A program made the position numbers and the translations under genes. From contig NZ_CP139976.1 in the NCBI RefSeq assembly GCF_034424625.1, positions 3,596,001-3,660,000 on the forward strand: a stretch of DNA of 64,000 bases. Direction: 5' to 3'. Shown here piece by piece: positions 37,777 through 46,557 of this stretch. The notes beneath the pieces were generated by a model that saw nothing but the letters and a program-made list of their open reading frames with translations, was not told the DNA's origin and did not search any database. Every line of letters begins with the position of its first letter. The stretch's first letter is position 1. The DNA is from Janthinobacterium lividum. Lineage in GTDB: Bacteria; Pseudomonadota; Gammaproteobacteria; Burkholderiales; Burkholderiaceae_D.

Positions 37777-38297
37777 ACATCATCATCGACCCTAGCTTGC
37801 CGCTGCACCATGTTGGCATGGGGCAACTCAGCGTGGGCACGCATGGCGAGCAGCTGCAAGCCTTGCTCGGCTCCTGCATCGGCATCGGTTTCATCTGGAA
37901 GAATGGACCCTGCTGCGGCCTGGCCCATTGCCTGCTGCCGGAAGCGCCGGGCACCGACAGCAGCCTGGGGGCACGCTATGTGAGCCAGGCCGTGCCTTCG
38001 CTGCTGCGGATGATGGGTGTGCGCCAGGCCGATCACGCCGATATCGAAGTGGTGCTGGCGGGCGGCGCCAGCATGTTTGGCCCGCGCAATGGGAGATTGC
38101 AAGTGGGCCGGCAAAACGCGGAAGCGGCGCAAAAATACCTGGACCAGTGCGGCTTGTCGGTGAGTTTTTGCGCGCTGGGCGGACGCCACGGGCGTCAGTT
38201 GCTGATCGATTGCGCCAACCACAGCTATGCCGTCACCGATGTGGTGGCGCAACCCGAATTAATTCCACGCAAGGAAGGCGCATATGGATATGCATGA
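37773..38297 (+). CDS. cheD: Chemoreceptor glutamine deamidase CheD
   Basis: A 174-residue deamidase. The catalytic Cys is in Leu-Leu-Gly-Ser-Cys-Ile-Gly-Ile-Gly-Phe and the His in Leu-Ala-His-Cys-Leu-Leu-Pro. It is conserved through the Gly-Gly-Ala-Ser-Met-Phe segment. Its ATG overlaps the cheR stop and its own end overlaps the CheW-repeat gene by 14 bases. It probably matures receptor Gln residues so that CheR can methylate them. Confidence 0.9.
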   Translation: MNIIIDPSLPLHHVGMGQLSVGTHGEQLQALLGSCIGIGFIWKNGPCCGLAHCLLPEAPGTDSSLGARYVSQAVPSLLRMMGVRQADHADIEVVLAGGASMFGPRNGRLQVGRQNAEAAQKYLDQCGLSVSFCALGGRHGRQLLIDCANHSYAVTDVVAQPELIPRKEGAYGYA

Positions 38298-39810
38298 AGC
38301 GACGGGCTTGCAAGCGCAGGCCCATGGAGAAACGGCCGCCGAGCTGTTCGGCTCCTTCCACCTGGGCGACGATGAATTCGCCCTGCCCGCCAGTTGCATC
38401 CGCGAAGTCGTCAATTACCCCGCGAAAGTCACGGCCCTGCCCCTGTCGCCCGCCTACCTGGAAGGCATGTTCACCTTGCGCGGCAGCGTCATTCCGGTGG
38501 TCAACCTGGGGCGCTTGTTCCGCGCCGATGCGCCGCGCGCCGTGGCCACGGACAAGATCGCCATCCTCGACTTCCAGCAAGTGCTGGTCGGTATCGTCTT
38601 CCAGGATACGGGCGAAATCCTGCGCGTGCCCGCCAGCGCCCGCAGCGCCCTGCAATATGCGGCCGGCGACAGCCACGCCGTCATCGCCGGCACGATCCTG
38701 CTCGATGGCGGCGCGCGCCTGCTGCAGGTACTCGATCCGCATGCCCTGCTGCGCATCGAAAACGTACCCCATGTGCTGGCCCTGCAGGCGACGGGCGCCA
38801 AGCTGAGTTCGGCCCGCTACCATGCGCAAAGCGAACGCCGGCAGTGCGTCAGCTTCCATGCGGCCGGCGCCACGTTTGCCTTCGAAATGCTGGCCATCCA
38901 GGAAATCATCCGGGTGCCGGAACTGCACAGCTCCCTGCTGAACAGCGAACTGTGCCTCGGGCGCATGCATTTTCGCGGCAGCCAGGTGGCCGTCGTCGAC
39001 TTCGGCGCCCTGCTGCAGGCGGCCGGGTCCGGCACGGCGGCGACCAGCGACCAGCGCATCATCGTCGTGCGCCTCGATGATACGACCGTGGGCTTCCTCG
39101 TCGACTCCGTCGACAGCATCGTGCATTTCTTTGGCGACGAGGTGCTGCCGATTCCCCTGCTGAGCAAAGCACGCGCCGCCATGTTTGCCGGCTGCATCAC
39201 GAAAGAGGGTCTGGGCGACATCATTTTCCTCGACCACAAGGGCATCTTGTCGCAGGCGGAGATCGTCGAAATGCGCGACGGCCACGCGCGCCTGTACCCG
39301 GCCGACACGGAAACGGGCAGCGCCGCCACGCGCAAGGCGCAGCGCCGCGTCTACATCACGTTTACGGTGGAAACCCGCTTCGCCGTGGAAATCGGGCAAG
39401 TGCGCGAAATCATCGACTTCAGCGGCACCATCACCACGCCACCGGGCATGCCGGCCTGCATGCGCGGCATGCTCAACCTGCGCCAGCAAATGATCAGCAT
39501 CATCGACCTGCGCCAGCTGTACGCCATGCCGCCGCTGGCGGACACGGGCGCGGGCAAGATTTTGATCGTGGAACGGGGTGCCGAGCGCTACGGCTTTCTC
39601 GTCGACCATGTCGACAACATCATGACCATCTCCGACAGCCAGCGCTTTGCGGCGCCGCAAATCATCCGCACGGGAGAGCATGACGACTTGCGCAGCGAAA
39701 TGGATGAAATGATCGATATCGGCACGGAGGCGCAGCGCCAGACCCTGTCCGTCTTCCAGTGCGACCATCTGCTGGAAAAGCTGGGCTCGGCGCTGCCGCA
39801 GGCGGCGTAA
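38284..39810 (+). CDS. Triple CheW-domain scaffold protein
   Basis: A 508-residue protein with three complete CheW-like domains (about 19-160, 182-325 and 352-495), each with the Pro-x-x-x-x-Gly-x-x-x-x-Arg-Gly type core, seen as Met-Phe-Thr-Leu-Arg-Gly-Ser-Val-Ile-Pro-Val and Met-Leu-Asn-Leu-Arg-Gln-Gln-Met-Ile-Ser. There is no kinase or receiver domain. CheW links receptors to CheA, so three in one chain suggest array building or competition with single-domain CheW. No cheA or cheY is in the cluster; it must act with a core elsewhere. Confidence 0.88.
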   Translation: MDMHEATGLQAQAHGETAAELFGSFHLGDDEFALPASCIREVVNYPAKVTALPLSPAYLEGMFTLRGSVIPVVNLGRLFRADAPRAVATDKIAILDFQQVLVGIVFQDTGEILRVPASARSALQYAAGDSHAVIAGTILLDGGARLLQVLDPHALLRIENVPHVLALQATGAKLSSARYHAQSERRQCVSFHAAGATFAFEMLAIQEIIRVPELHSSLLNSELCLGRMHFRGSQVAVVDFGALLQAAGSGTAATSDQRIIVVRLDDTTVGFLVDSVDSIVHFFGDEVLPIPLLSKARAAMFAGCITKEGLGDIIFLDHKGILSQAEIVEMRDGHARLYPADTETGSAATRKAQRRVYITFTVETRFAVEIGQVREIIDFSGTITTPPGMPACMRGMLNLRQQMISIIDLRQLYAMPPLADTGAGKILIVERGAERYGFLVDHVDNIMTISDSQRFAAPQIIRTGEHDDLRSEMDEMIDIGTEAQRQTLSVFQCDHLLEKLGSALPQAA

Positions 39811-39816
39811 GTTTTT

Positions 39817-41469
39817 TTACAAGCCCGGCAACTTGTGCCCCTTGAATTGCTCGCGCAGCTTGTTCTTCTGGATCTTGCCCGTGGCGCCCATGGGCAAGGC
39901 GTCGATGAACAGCACGTCGTCGGGCGTCCACCACTTGGCGATCTTGCCTTCAAAAAATTGCAACAGCGCTTCGCGCGTGACCGTCATGCCGGGGCGCAGC
40001 ACCACGACGAGCACGGGGCGCTCGTCCCATTTCGGGTGGAACACGCCGATGCAGGCCGCCTGCAGCACGGCCGGGTGCGCCATGGCCAGGTTTTCCAGGT
40101 CGATGGTGCCGATCCACTCGCCGCCCGACTTGATCACGTCCTTGCTGCGGTCCGTGATCTGCATGTAGCCGTCCGCATCGATGGTGGCCACGTCGCCCGT
40201 GGGGAACCAGCCATCCTGCAGCACCTCGCCGCCCTCGTTCTTGTAGTACGCGGAAATGATCCACGGCCCTTTCACCAGCAAATGGCCGTAGGCCACGCCA
40301 TCCCACGGCAATTCCTTGCCATCGTCATCGACGATCTTCATGTCCACGCCGTAAATGGCATGGCCCTGCTTGTGCAGGATATCGCGCTGCGCTTCCTTGT
40401 CCATGGCCAGGTGCTTGGTCTGCAAGCCGCCCGTGGTGCCCAACGGCGACATTTCCGTCATGCCCCAGCCATGGATGACTTCCACGTCGAACTTGTCGAT
40501 CAGGGTATCCATCATGGCTGGCGGGCACGCGGCGCCGCCGATCACCGTGCGGCGGAAGGTGGAAAATTTCAGGTCATTCTGCAAGGCATAGTTCAGCAGG
40601 CCCAGCCAGACCGTGGGCACGCCGGCCGAGAAGGTCACTTTTTCCGATTCGAACAGTTCGTATAGCGACTTGCCGTCCAGCGCCGCGCCGGGAAACACCA
40701 TGCGCGCGCCAGACAGCAGCACGGAATACGGCAAGCCCCAGGCGTTCACGTGGAACATGGGCACGACGGGCAGGACCGTGTCGGTGGCGCGCACGTTCAG
40801 TGCGCTGGGCATGGCCGAAGCATACGCGTGCAGCACGGTCGAGCGGTGCGAATACAGGGCGCCCTTGGGGTTGCCCGTCGTGCCCGAGGTATAGCACAGG
40901 GCGGCGGCCGAGTTTTCATCGAACACGGGCCATGTATACTCGTCGGAATGCGTGTCGATCAGGTCTTCATAGCACAGCAGGTCGGGAATGCTGCTGCTGG
41001 CGGGCATGCGGTCGCGGTCGCACATCAGCACGAAATGGCGCACGAAGGTGCAGTCGGCGGCGATCTTTTCCACCACGGGCAGGAAGGTCAGGTCGAACAG
41101 CAGCACCTGGTCTTCCGCGTGGTTCGAGATGTAGGCGATCTGCTCGGGAAACAAACGCGGATTGATGGTGTGCAGCACGGCGCCCGAGCCGGACACGGCA
41201 TAGTACGCTTCCAGATGACGGTAGCCATTCCAGGCCAGGGTGGCGACCCGGTCGCCCATGCCTACGCCCAGGCCGTGCAAGGCATTCGCCAGGCGCCGCG
41301 TGCGCTGGTGGCAATCGCGGTAGGTATAACGGTGCAGATCGCCTTCCACCCGGCGCGACACGATTTCGCCGCAGCCATAATGACGCGCTGCAAACTCGAT
41401 AATGCTGGAAATCAGCAGGGGCTGATTCATCATCTGGCCCATCACTGGGCTCAAGGGAAATGCCGACAT
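39817..41469 (-). CDS. Medium/long-chain acyl-CoA synthetase (AMP-forming)
   Basis: A 550-residue adenylate-forming enzyme, AlkK/FadD3-like. The P-loop Tyr-Thr-Ser-Gly-Thr-Thr-Gly-Asn-Pro-Lys-Gly (about 193-203), Gly-Trp-Gly-Met-Thr-Glu-Met and Thr-Gly-Asp-Val-Ala-Thr-Ile-Asp are intact, as is the C-terminal Gly-Lys-Ile-Gln-Lys-Asn-Lys catalytic Lys segment. GGAG precedes the ATG at 41469. It activates fatty acids for beta-oxidation and shares a candidate operator with the thiolase and the FadB-type gene. Confidence 0.92.
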   Translation of the reverse strand: MSAFPLSPVMGQMMNQPLLISSIIEFAARHYGCGEIVSRRVEGDLHRYTYRDCHQRTRRLANALHGLGVGMGDRVATLAWNGYRHLEAYYAVSGSGAVLHTINPRLFPEQIAYISNHAEDQVLLFDLTFLPVVEKIAADCTFVRHFVLMCDRDRMPASSSIPDLLCYEDLIDTHSDEYTWPVFDENSAAALCYTSGTTGNPKGALYSHRSTVLHAYASAMPSALNVRATDTVLPVVPMFHVNAWGLPYSVLLSGARMVFPGAALDGKSLYELFESEKVTFSAGVPTVWLGLLNYALQNDLKFSTFRRTVIGGAACPPAMMDTLIDKFDVEVIHGWGMTEMSPLGTTGGLQTKHLAMDKEAQRDILHKQGHAIYGVDMKIVDDDGKELPWDGVAYGHLLVKGPWIISAYYKNEGGEVLQDGWFPTGDVATIDADGYMQITDRSKDVIKSGGEWIGTIDLENLAMAHPAVLQAACIGVFHPKWDERPVLVVVLRPGMTVTREALLQFFEGKIAKWWTPDDVLFIDALPMGATGKIQKNKLREQFKGHKLPGL

Positions 41470-41528
41470 CGTGTCTCCTGGTTTGGATACTCGGTTATTG
41501 TTGGAAGTTAAAGATTTTCCTTAGTTTC

Positions 41529-41540
41529 GTACGGTCGTGC
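41529..41540. promoter_or_regulatory. Candidate fatty-acid regulon operator upstream of the acyl-CoA synthetase
   Basis: GTACGGTCGTGC lies 60-71 bp upstream of the synthetase ATG; on the gene strand it reads GCACGACCGTAC, sharing ACGANCGT with the sites before the thiolase and FadB-type genes. Confidence 0.45.
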
Positions 41541-41709
41541 GGAAATCGTCAACGCATTTCGATATTGCATTGCAGCATGGAATTTTTGATTCCGTTTTTT
41601 GCCCCATTGCTCCCCACGACAGCGCCCGCCACGCGCCCTGGCGCTGTGCGGTAAAATCGCATTCCAGGCTGGCGCACCTTGCCGGTCCATCTTACTGACT
41701 GGAATTGCC

Positions 41710-43173
41710 ATCACCGCTCATACCTTACCACTGGATAATGCCTTTGCGGCCTTGCCGCCCGCGTTCTATACGCGCTTGATGCCCACGCCCCTGCCCGCCC
41801 CGTATTTCGTGGCCGCCAGCGCACCGGCCGCAGCCCTCATCGGCCTCGATGCCGCGCGTCTGGCCGAGCCCGACTATGTGGCGCTGCTGAGCGGCAATAC
41901 GGTTGCCGAGCGTTCACTGCCCCTGTCGGCCGTGTATTCGGGCCACCAGTTCGGCGTCTGGGCTGGCCAGCTGGGCGATGGCCGCGCCATCCTGCTGGGC
42001 GACATCGCCACCGAACACGGTCCGATGGAACTGCAGCTGAAAGGCGCCGGCGCCACGCCGTATTCGCGCATGGGTGACGGCCGCGCCGTGCTGCGCTCGT
42101 CCATCCGCGAATTCCTGTGCTCGGAAGCCATGGCGGCGCTGGGCATTCCCACCTCGCGCGCGCTCTCCATCATGGGTTCGCAGCAAGGCATCATGCGCGA
42201 AACCGTCGAGACTGCAGCCGTCGTGACGCGCATGGCACCCAGTTTTGTGCGCTTCGGCTCGTTCGAACACTGGTTTTACCGCAAGAAGCCGGACGAGCTG
42301 AAAATCCTTGCCGATTACATCATCGACGGTTTTTATCCCCATTTGCGCGCTGCATCAAATCCATATCAAGCCTTGCTGGCCGAAGTCTGCGTGCGCACGG
42401 CGCACATGATTGCGCAATGGCAAGCCGTGGGCTTCATGCATGGCGTCATGAACACGGACAATATGTCGATCCTGGGCTTGACGCTCGATTACGGCCCCTT
42501 CGGCTTCATGGAAGCATTCGATGCCGAGCACATCTGCAACCATACGGACCAGCAGGGCCGCTATTCCTACGCCAACCAGCCACAGGTGGGCCACTGGAAC
42601 TGCTATGCGCTGGGCCAGGCCCTGCTGCCGCTGATCGGTGAAGTGGCCGAGGCGCAGGCGGCGCTGGACAGCTACCAGCCCGCGTTTGCGGAGAAGATGA
42701 ATGCCTTGCTGCGCGCCAAGCTGGGCTTGCGCACGCAACACGACGACGATACGCAACTGTTCGATGGCATGTTTGCGCTGATGCAAGCCAACCACGTGGA
42801 TTTCACCAACTTTTTCCGCGCGCTGGCGACACTGGAAATAGCCGCCCCCGAGCACGACACCGTGCTGCGCGACATGTTCATCGACCGCCCCGCCTTCGAT
42901 ACGTGGGCAGCGGCGTACCGCGCGCGCCTGCAGCAGGAGCACAGCGTTGATGCCGAACGGCAAGCGGCAATGAACCAGCTTAACCCGAAATACGTGCTGC
43001 GCAACTACCTGGCGCAAGTGGCCATCGAGAAAGCCCAGCAGCACGATTACACGGAAGTGGCAAAATTGCTGGAAGTTTTGCAAAAGCCATTTGACGAACA
43101 GCCCGAACACCAGCACTATGCGGCCCTGCCGCCCGACTGGGCCAGCCACCTTGAAGTCAGTTGCTCATCCTGA
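41710..43173 (+). CDS. selO: Protein adenylyltransferase SelO (YdiU family)
   Basis: A pseudokinase-fold enzyme of about 487 residues that transfers AMP to Ser/Thr/Tyr of target proteins in redox stress. It has Tyr-Ser-Gly-His-Gln-Phe-Gly, Gln-Leu-Gly-Asp-Gly-Arg-Ala, Leu-Lys-Gly-Ala-Gly-x-Thr-Pro-Tyr-Ser-Arg and His-Gly-Val-Met-Asn-Thr-Asp-Asn-Met, all typical. The Cys near the C-terminus replaces the selenocysteine of animal SelO. Similarity should begin near Leu-Pro-Leu-Asp-Asn-Ala-Phe, but no ATG, GTG or TTG lies just before it. The first ATG is well inside the domain (41776), and ATC at 41710 after TGGAA is the best-placed candidate. msrB follows at 10 bp. Confidence 0.9.
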   Translation: MTAHTLPLDNAFAALPPAFYTRLMPTPLPAPYFVAASAPAAALIGLDAARLAEPDYVALLSGNTVAERSLPLSAVYSGHQFGVWAGQLGDGRAILLGDIATEHGPMELQLKGAGATPYSRMGDGRAVLRSSIREFLCSEAMAALGIPTSRALSIMGSQQGIMRETVETAAVVTRMAPSFVRFGSFEHWFYRKKPDELKILADYIIDGFYPHLRAASNPYQALLAEVCVRTAHMIAQWQAVGFMHGVMNTDNMSILGLTLDYGPFGFMEAFDAEHICNHTDQQGRYSYANQPQVGHWNCYALGQALLPLIGEVAEAQAALDSYQPAFAEKMNALLRAKLGLRTQHDDDTQLFDGMFALMQANHVDFTNFFRALATLEIAAPEHDTVLRDMFIDRPAFDTWAAAYRARLQQEHSVDAERQAAMNQLNPKYVLRNYLAQVAIEKAQQHDYTEVAKLLEVLQKPFDEQPEHQHYAALPPDWASHLEVSCSS

Positions 43174-43182
43174 GGAGTCATT

Positions 43183-43584
43183 ATGACCACCAATAAAGTC
43201 AAAAAAACCGACGCCGAATGGCGCGCCCTGCTCGACTCGATGCAATACGAAGTCACGCGCCACGCGGCCACGGAACGGGCCTTCACGGGCAAGTTCTGGG
43301 ACCACCATGAACACGGCGTCTACACCTGCGTCTGCTGCAACACGCCCTTGTTTGCCTCGGACACGAAGTTCGACTCGGGCTGCGGCTGGCCCAGCTATTT
43401 CCAGGCGCTCGACCCGGCGAATGTGACGGAAATCGTCGACCGCAGCCACGGCATGCTGCGCACGGAAATCGTCTGCGCCGTCTGCGACGCCCACCTGGGC
43501 CACGTCTTCCCGGACGGGCCGCCGCCGACCGGCTTGCGCTATTGCATCAATTCGGCCTCCTTGCGCTTCGATCCGCAGCCTTGA
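43183..43584 (+). CDS. msrB: Peptide-methionine (R)-S-oxide reductase
   Basis: A 133-residue enzyme that repairs oxidised methionine. Two Cys pairs for structural zinc (Cys-Val-Cys-Cys and Cys-Ala-Val-Cys) and the catalytic Cys in [11 protein letters not shown] are present. TGAGGAG precedes the ATG. It begins 10 bp after selO, giving a two-gene redox-repair unit. Confidence 0.95.
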   Translation: MTTNKVKKTDAEWRALLDSMQYEVTRHAATERAFTGKFWDHHEHGVYTCVCCNTPLFASDTKFDSGCGWPSYFQALDPANVTEIVDRSHGMLRTEIVCAVCDAHLGHVFPDGPPPTGLRYCINSASLRFDPQP

Positions 43585-43658
43585 TCTGGCAATGGCTTGG
43601 GCGTTGCTCCTAAGCCATTCCTAAGATGATTCCAATAAGACCAGTGTAAAGTCTCGCC

Positions 43659-44288
43659 ATGAAATTTCTATTCGACCTATTCCCCCTGATCGCCTTCTTT
43701 GCCGCTTTTAAACTGGGCGGCATGTATGAAACGGCCACGCACGATTTCGTGCAGCAATATTTGTCCGGCTTCGTGTCTGGCGGCCTGATCAAGGCCGACC
43801 AGGCGCCGTGGATACTTGCCACCCTCGTCGGCATCGTCGCCACGGCTTGCCAGGTCAGCTATCTGCTGCTGCGCGGGCGCAAGGTGGACGGCATGCTGTG
43901 GCTGTCGCTGTTCATCTTTGTCGTGTTCGGCGGCGCCAGCATTTACCTGCATGACGATTTCTTCCTGAAATGGAAGCCGACCCTGATCTACTGGCTGTCC
44001 GGCCTGGCACTCCTGATCGCCTACGTGGGTTTCAAGAAAAACCTGATCCGCAAGACCATGGAAGCGCAAGTGCAGTTGCCTGATGCCGTCTGGAACCAGT
44101 TGCTGGCCGCATGGATCATTTTCTTTGGCGCCATCGGCGCACTGAACCTGTTCGTCGCCTTCGTGCTGTACAAGGGCGACATGGCCGCCTGGGTCAGCTT
44201 CAAGGCGTTTGGCGCGACGGGCATCTTCTTTGCCTTCATCGTGGCGCAAACCCTGTTCCTGGCCAAACATATCAAGGAAGATGCATGA
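43659..44288 (+). CDS. yciB: Septation protein A / YciB membrane protein
   Basis: A 209-residue inner-membrane protein of the YciB (IspA/IspZ) family with five or six helices. Starts Met-Lys-Phe-Leu-Phe-Asp-Leu-Phe-Pro-Leu-Ile-Ala-Phe-Phe, and has the conserved Trp-Lys-Pro-Thr-Leu-Ile-Tyr-Trp segment. YciB links cell-envelope synthesis and division. Its stop overlaps the bolA ATG by four bases, and ppiC genes follow, an order common in Betaproteobacteria. Confidence 0.93.
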   Translation: MKFLFDLFPLIAFFAAFKLGGMYETATHDFVQQYLSGFVSGGLIKADQAPWILATLVGIVATACQVSYLLLRGRKVDGMLWLSLFIFVVFGGASIYLHDDFFLKWKPTLIYWLSGLALLIAYVGFKKNLIRKTMEAQVQLPDAVWNQLLAAWIIFFGAIGALNLFVAFVLYKGDMAAWVSFKAFGATGIFFAFIVAQTLFLAKHIKEDA

Positions 44289-44587
44289 TGAGCCCCACCA
44301 CCGAAAACACCGCGCCGGAAACGCGCATGCAGCGCATTCGTACCCGCCTGGAAACGGCACTTTCTCCTCTGGAATGCGTGCTGGAAGACGACTCGGCACG
44401 CCACCGGGGCCATGCGGGCGCCGCCTCCGGCGGAGGCCATTACAATCTGCGGATTATTTCTAGTCAATTTGAGGGGCTCAGGCTCGTCATGCGCCATCGA
44501 CTGGTGTATGATTCCGTGCACGATATGATGCATAATGAGATACATGCATTGGCGATTGTGGCACTGGCGCCATCCGAAGTAGTGTAA
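44285..44587 (+). CDS. bolA: BolA-family protein
   Basis: A 100-residue BolA-like protein, a partner of monothiol glutaredoxins in Fe-S cluster handling and stress responses. Contains Arg-Ile-Arg-Thr-Arg-Leu, Leu-Glu-Asp-Asp-Ser-Ala-Arg-His-Arg-Gly-His and the helix motif Arg-His-Arg-Leu-Val-Tyr-Asp with an invariant-type His (Ile-His-Ala-Leu). The start at 44285 overlaps the yciB stop; 44288 is an adjacent ATG. Confidence 0.92.
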   Translation: MMSPTTENTAPETRMQRIRTRLETALSPLECVLEDDSARHRGHAGAASGGGHYNLRIISSQFEGLRLVMRHRLVYDSVHDMMHNEIHALAIVALAPSEVV

Positions 44588-44700
44588 GGATGGCGTTTTT
44601 GGCGTACCGGGGCAACCTGGTATGCCGTTTGCTGCAAGCGCCATGCACGCGTTTTCTTTCCATGCGTTTTTTACGAAACTTTCCCTAACAGGATTTAATA

Positions 44701-45480
44701 ATGACTTTTAAGCCAGCCCGCTTGCTGATCGCACTACTCGCCGTTGTCGCGGTACCTGTTTTTGCGCAAAATGTTGCCGTTGTTAATGGCAAGCCTATCC
44801 CATCGTCGCGCGTTGATGCAGTCGTCAAGCAAGTCGTCGCCCAAGGCCAGCAACCGGATTCGCCGCAACTGCGCGAAATGATCAAGAAGGACTTGATCGG
44901 CCGTGAAGTGCTGATGCAAGAAGCGGAAAACAAAGGTTTCGGTAAAGATGCAGCCGTCAAGCAGCAAATCGAGAACGCACGCCAGGCCATCGTCATCAAC
45001 GCCCTGGTCGGCGACTACCTGAAAAAGAATCCCGTCAACGACGCTGAAATCAAGGCGGAATACGACCGCTTCGTGGCCCAGACCGGCGACAAGGAATACC
45101 ACGTGCGCCACATCCTGGTGGGCACCGAAGCTGAAGCGAAAGACATCATCGCCAAGCTGAAAGGCGGCGCCAAGTTCGAAGACCTGGCCAAGCAATCGAA
45201 AGATAGCGGTTCGGCCGACAACGGCGGCGACCTGGACTGGGCAGCGCCATCGTCCTTCCCGAAAGTGTTCTCCGACGCCTTCGTGAAACTGCAAAAAGGC
45301 CAGGTTACCGACACCCCGGTGCAAACGCCTAACGGTTTCCACGTGATCAAGCTGGACGACACCCGCGCGGCAAAACTGCCAACCCTGGAAGAAGTCAAGC
45401 CACAGATCGCCGAAGCGCTGCAGCAAAAGAAATTGCAAGCGTATCAGGAAGAAATGATCAAAAAAGCGAAAGTTCAATAA
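44701..45480 (+). CDS. Periplasmic parvulin-type peptidyl-prolyl isomerase, copy 1
   Basis: A 259-residue precursor with a Sec signal (cleaved near Val-Phe-Ala-Gln), a SurA-like N-terminal helical part and a PpiC rotamase domain (about 120-215) with Val-Arg-His-Ile-Leu-Val, Gly-Gly-Asp-Leu-Asp-Trp and Gly-Phe-His-Val-Ile-Lys-Leu. It assists folding of exported proteins. AGGATTT precedes the start. A close paralogue follows after 116 bp. Confidence 0.93.
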   Translation: MTFKPARLLIALLAVVAVPVFAQNVAVVNGKPIPSSRVDAVVKQVVAQGQQPDSPQLREMIKKDLIGREVLMQEAENKGFGKDAAVKQQIENARQAIVINALVGDYLKKNPVNDAEIKAEYDRFVAQTGDKEYHVRHILVGTEAEAKDIIAKLKGGAKFEDLAKQSKDSGSADNGGDLDWAAPSSFPKVFSDAFVKLQKGQVTDTPVQTPNGFHVIKLDDTRAAKLPTLEEVKPQIAEALQQKKLQAYQEEMIKKAKVQ

Positions 45481-45491
45481 GAACTGACCTC

Positions 45492-45516
45492 CCCGGCGCC
45501 CTTTTCGGCGCCGGTC
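45492..45516 (+). terminator. Hairpin between the parvulin genes
   Basis: CCGGCGCC / GGCGCCGG arms with a seven-base loop lie 12 bp after copy 1. The following sequence has only scattered T, so it may be an attenuator or stability hairpin rather than a full terminator. Confidence 0.5.
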
Positions 45517-45596
45517 GTGTATTCTGCGCCTGAACGCGAACTGCACGGCAGTCGCGATCTCTTGTATCAGTTTTTGTAAATTTATTAGGAATGAAC

Positions 45597-46373
45597 ATGA
45601 TTTTGAAGCCAGCCCGCCTGATCTTAGCCCTGGTCGCCGTTGTAGCGATCCCTGCGTTCGCGCAAAACGTGGCCACCGTGAATGGCAAGGCCATCCCATC
45701 GTCGCGCGTTGACCAGGTCGTCAAACAAGTCGTCGCCCAAGGCAAGCAAGCTGATTCGCCGCAATTGCGCGAAGCCATCAAGAAAGACCTGATCGGCCGC
45801 GAAGTGCTGATCCAGGAAGCCGACAAGCAAGGCTACGGCACGCGTCCGGAAGTCAAGTCGCAGATCGACAATGCCCGTCAAAGCATCATCATCAACGCCC
45901 TGCTGGCCGACTACGTCAAGAAAAACCCCGTCAAGGACGCTGAAATCAAGGCCGAGTACGACAAGTTCAAGGCACAAGCGGGCGACAAGGAATACCATGC
46001 ACGCCACATCCTGGTCGCCACCGAGGCGGAAGCGAAAGACATCATCGCCAAGCTGAAAGGCGGCGCCAAGTTCGAAGAACTGGCCAAAGTATCGAAAGAC
46101 GGTTCCGCAGCCAATGGCGGCGACCTGGACTGGGCTAGCCCAGCTTCGTACGTGAAGCCATTCTCCGACGCCATGGTTGCCCTGAAACCAGGCCAGGTCA
46201 CGCAAACGCCAGTGCAATCGCAATTCGGCTTCCACGTGATCAAGCTGGAAGAAACCCGTCCGACGAAGTTGCCGGCACTGGAAGAAGTCAAGGGTCAAGT
46301 GGCCGAGTCGCTGCAACAGAAGAAACTCGCCGCCTACCGCGACGAACTGATGAAGAAAGCCAAAATCCAATAA
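45597..46373 (+). CDS. Periplasmic parvulin-type peptidyl-prolyl isomerase, copy 2
   Basis: A 258-residue protein strongly similar to copy 1 over its whole length (for example Lys-Ala-Ile-Pro-Ser-Ser-Arg-Val-Asp, Ala-Arg-His-Ile-Leu-Val-Ala-Thr-Glu-Ala-Glu). It differs mostly in charged surface residues and the Ser-Tyr-Val-Lys-Pro-Phe segment. The second ATG (45597) is chosen since AGGA lies six bases upstream and it aligns with the start of copy 1. It has its own signal peptide. Its stop is followed by a structured 3' element. Confidence 0.93.
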   Translation: MILKPARLILALVAVVAIPAFAQNVATVNGKAIPSSRVDQVVKQVVAQGKQADSPQLREAIKKDLIGREVLIQEADKQGYGTRPEVKSQIDNARQSIIINALLADYVKKNPVKDAEIKAEYDKFKAQAGDKEYHARHILVATEAEAKDIIAKLKGGAKFEELAKVSKDGSAANGGDLDWASPASYVKPFSDAMVALKPGQVTQTPVQSQFGFHVIKLEETRPTKLPALEEVKGQVAESLQQKKLAAYRDELMKKAKIQ

Positions 46374-46379
46374 AAACGC

Positions 46380-46490
46380 CTGATATAAGCTACTGCGCGT
46401 CGCGCTTTGCGGCCTGCGATGCTCACCGTGCTCCAGCACGGTTGCGCGTCTCGGCCACAAATCGCTGCCGCTCGCTACGGTTCTATCAGC
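46380..46490 (+). repeat. 3'-end structured element, copy 3
   Basis: A 111-bp element starting seven bases after the second parvulin stop, in the same sense. The outer stem is CTGATA / TATCAG, the next TTTG.GGCC / GGCC.CAAA, and the central hairpin ACCGTGC / GCACGGT. Compared with copy 1, paired positions change together (T-A to C-G in the hairpin; GGTT/AACC to GGCC/GGCC), which supports a conserved fold. Confidence 0.75.
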
Positions 46491-46510
46491 CGTTTGGATG
46501 GCTGAACAAG

Positions 46511-46534
46511 AGCGCTCTTCGGGGCGCTTTTTTT
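46511..46534 (+). terminator. Rho-independent terminator after the parvulin genes
   Basis: AGCGC / GCGCT arms with CTTCGG-type loop sequence followed by seven T, 20 bp after structured element copy 3 and 25 bp before the next gene. Its presence suggests the structured element itself is not the main terminator. Confidence 0.75.
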
Positions 46535-46557
46535 ACGTCTGAAAAAAGCGAGATGCG

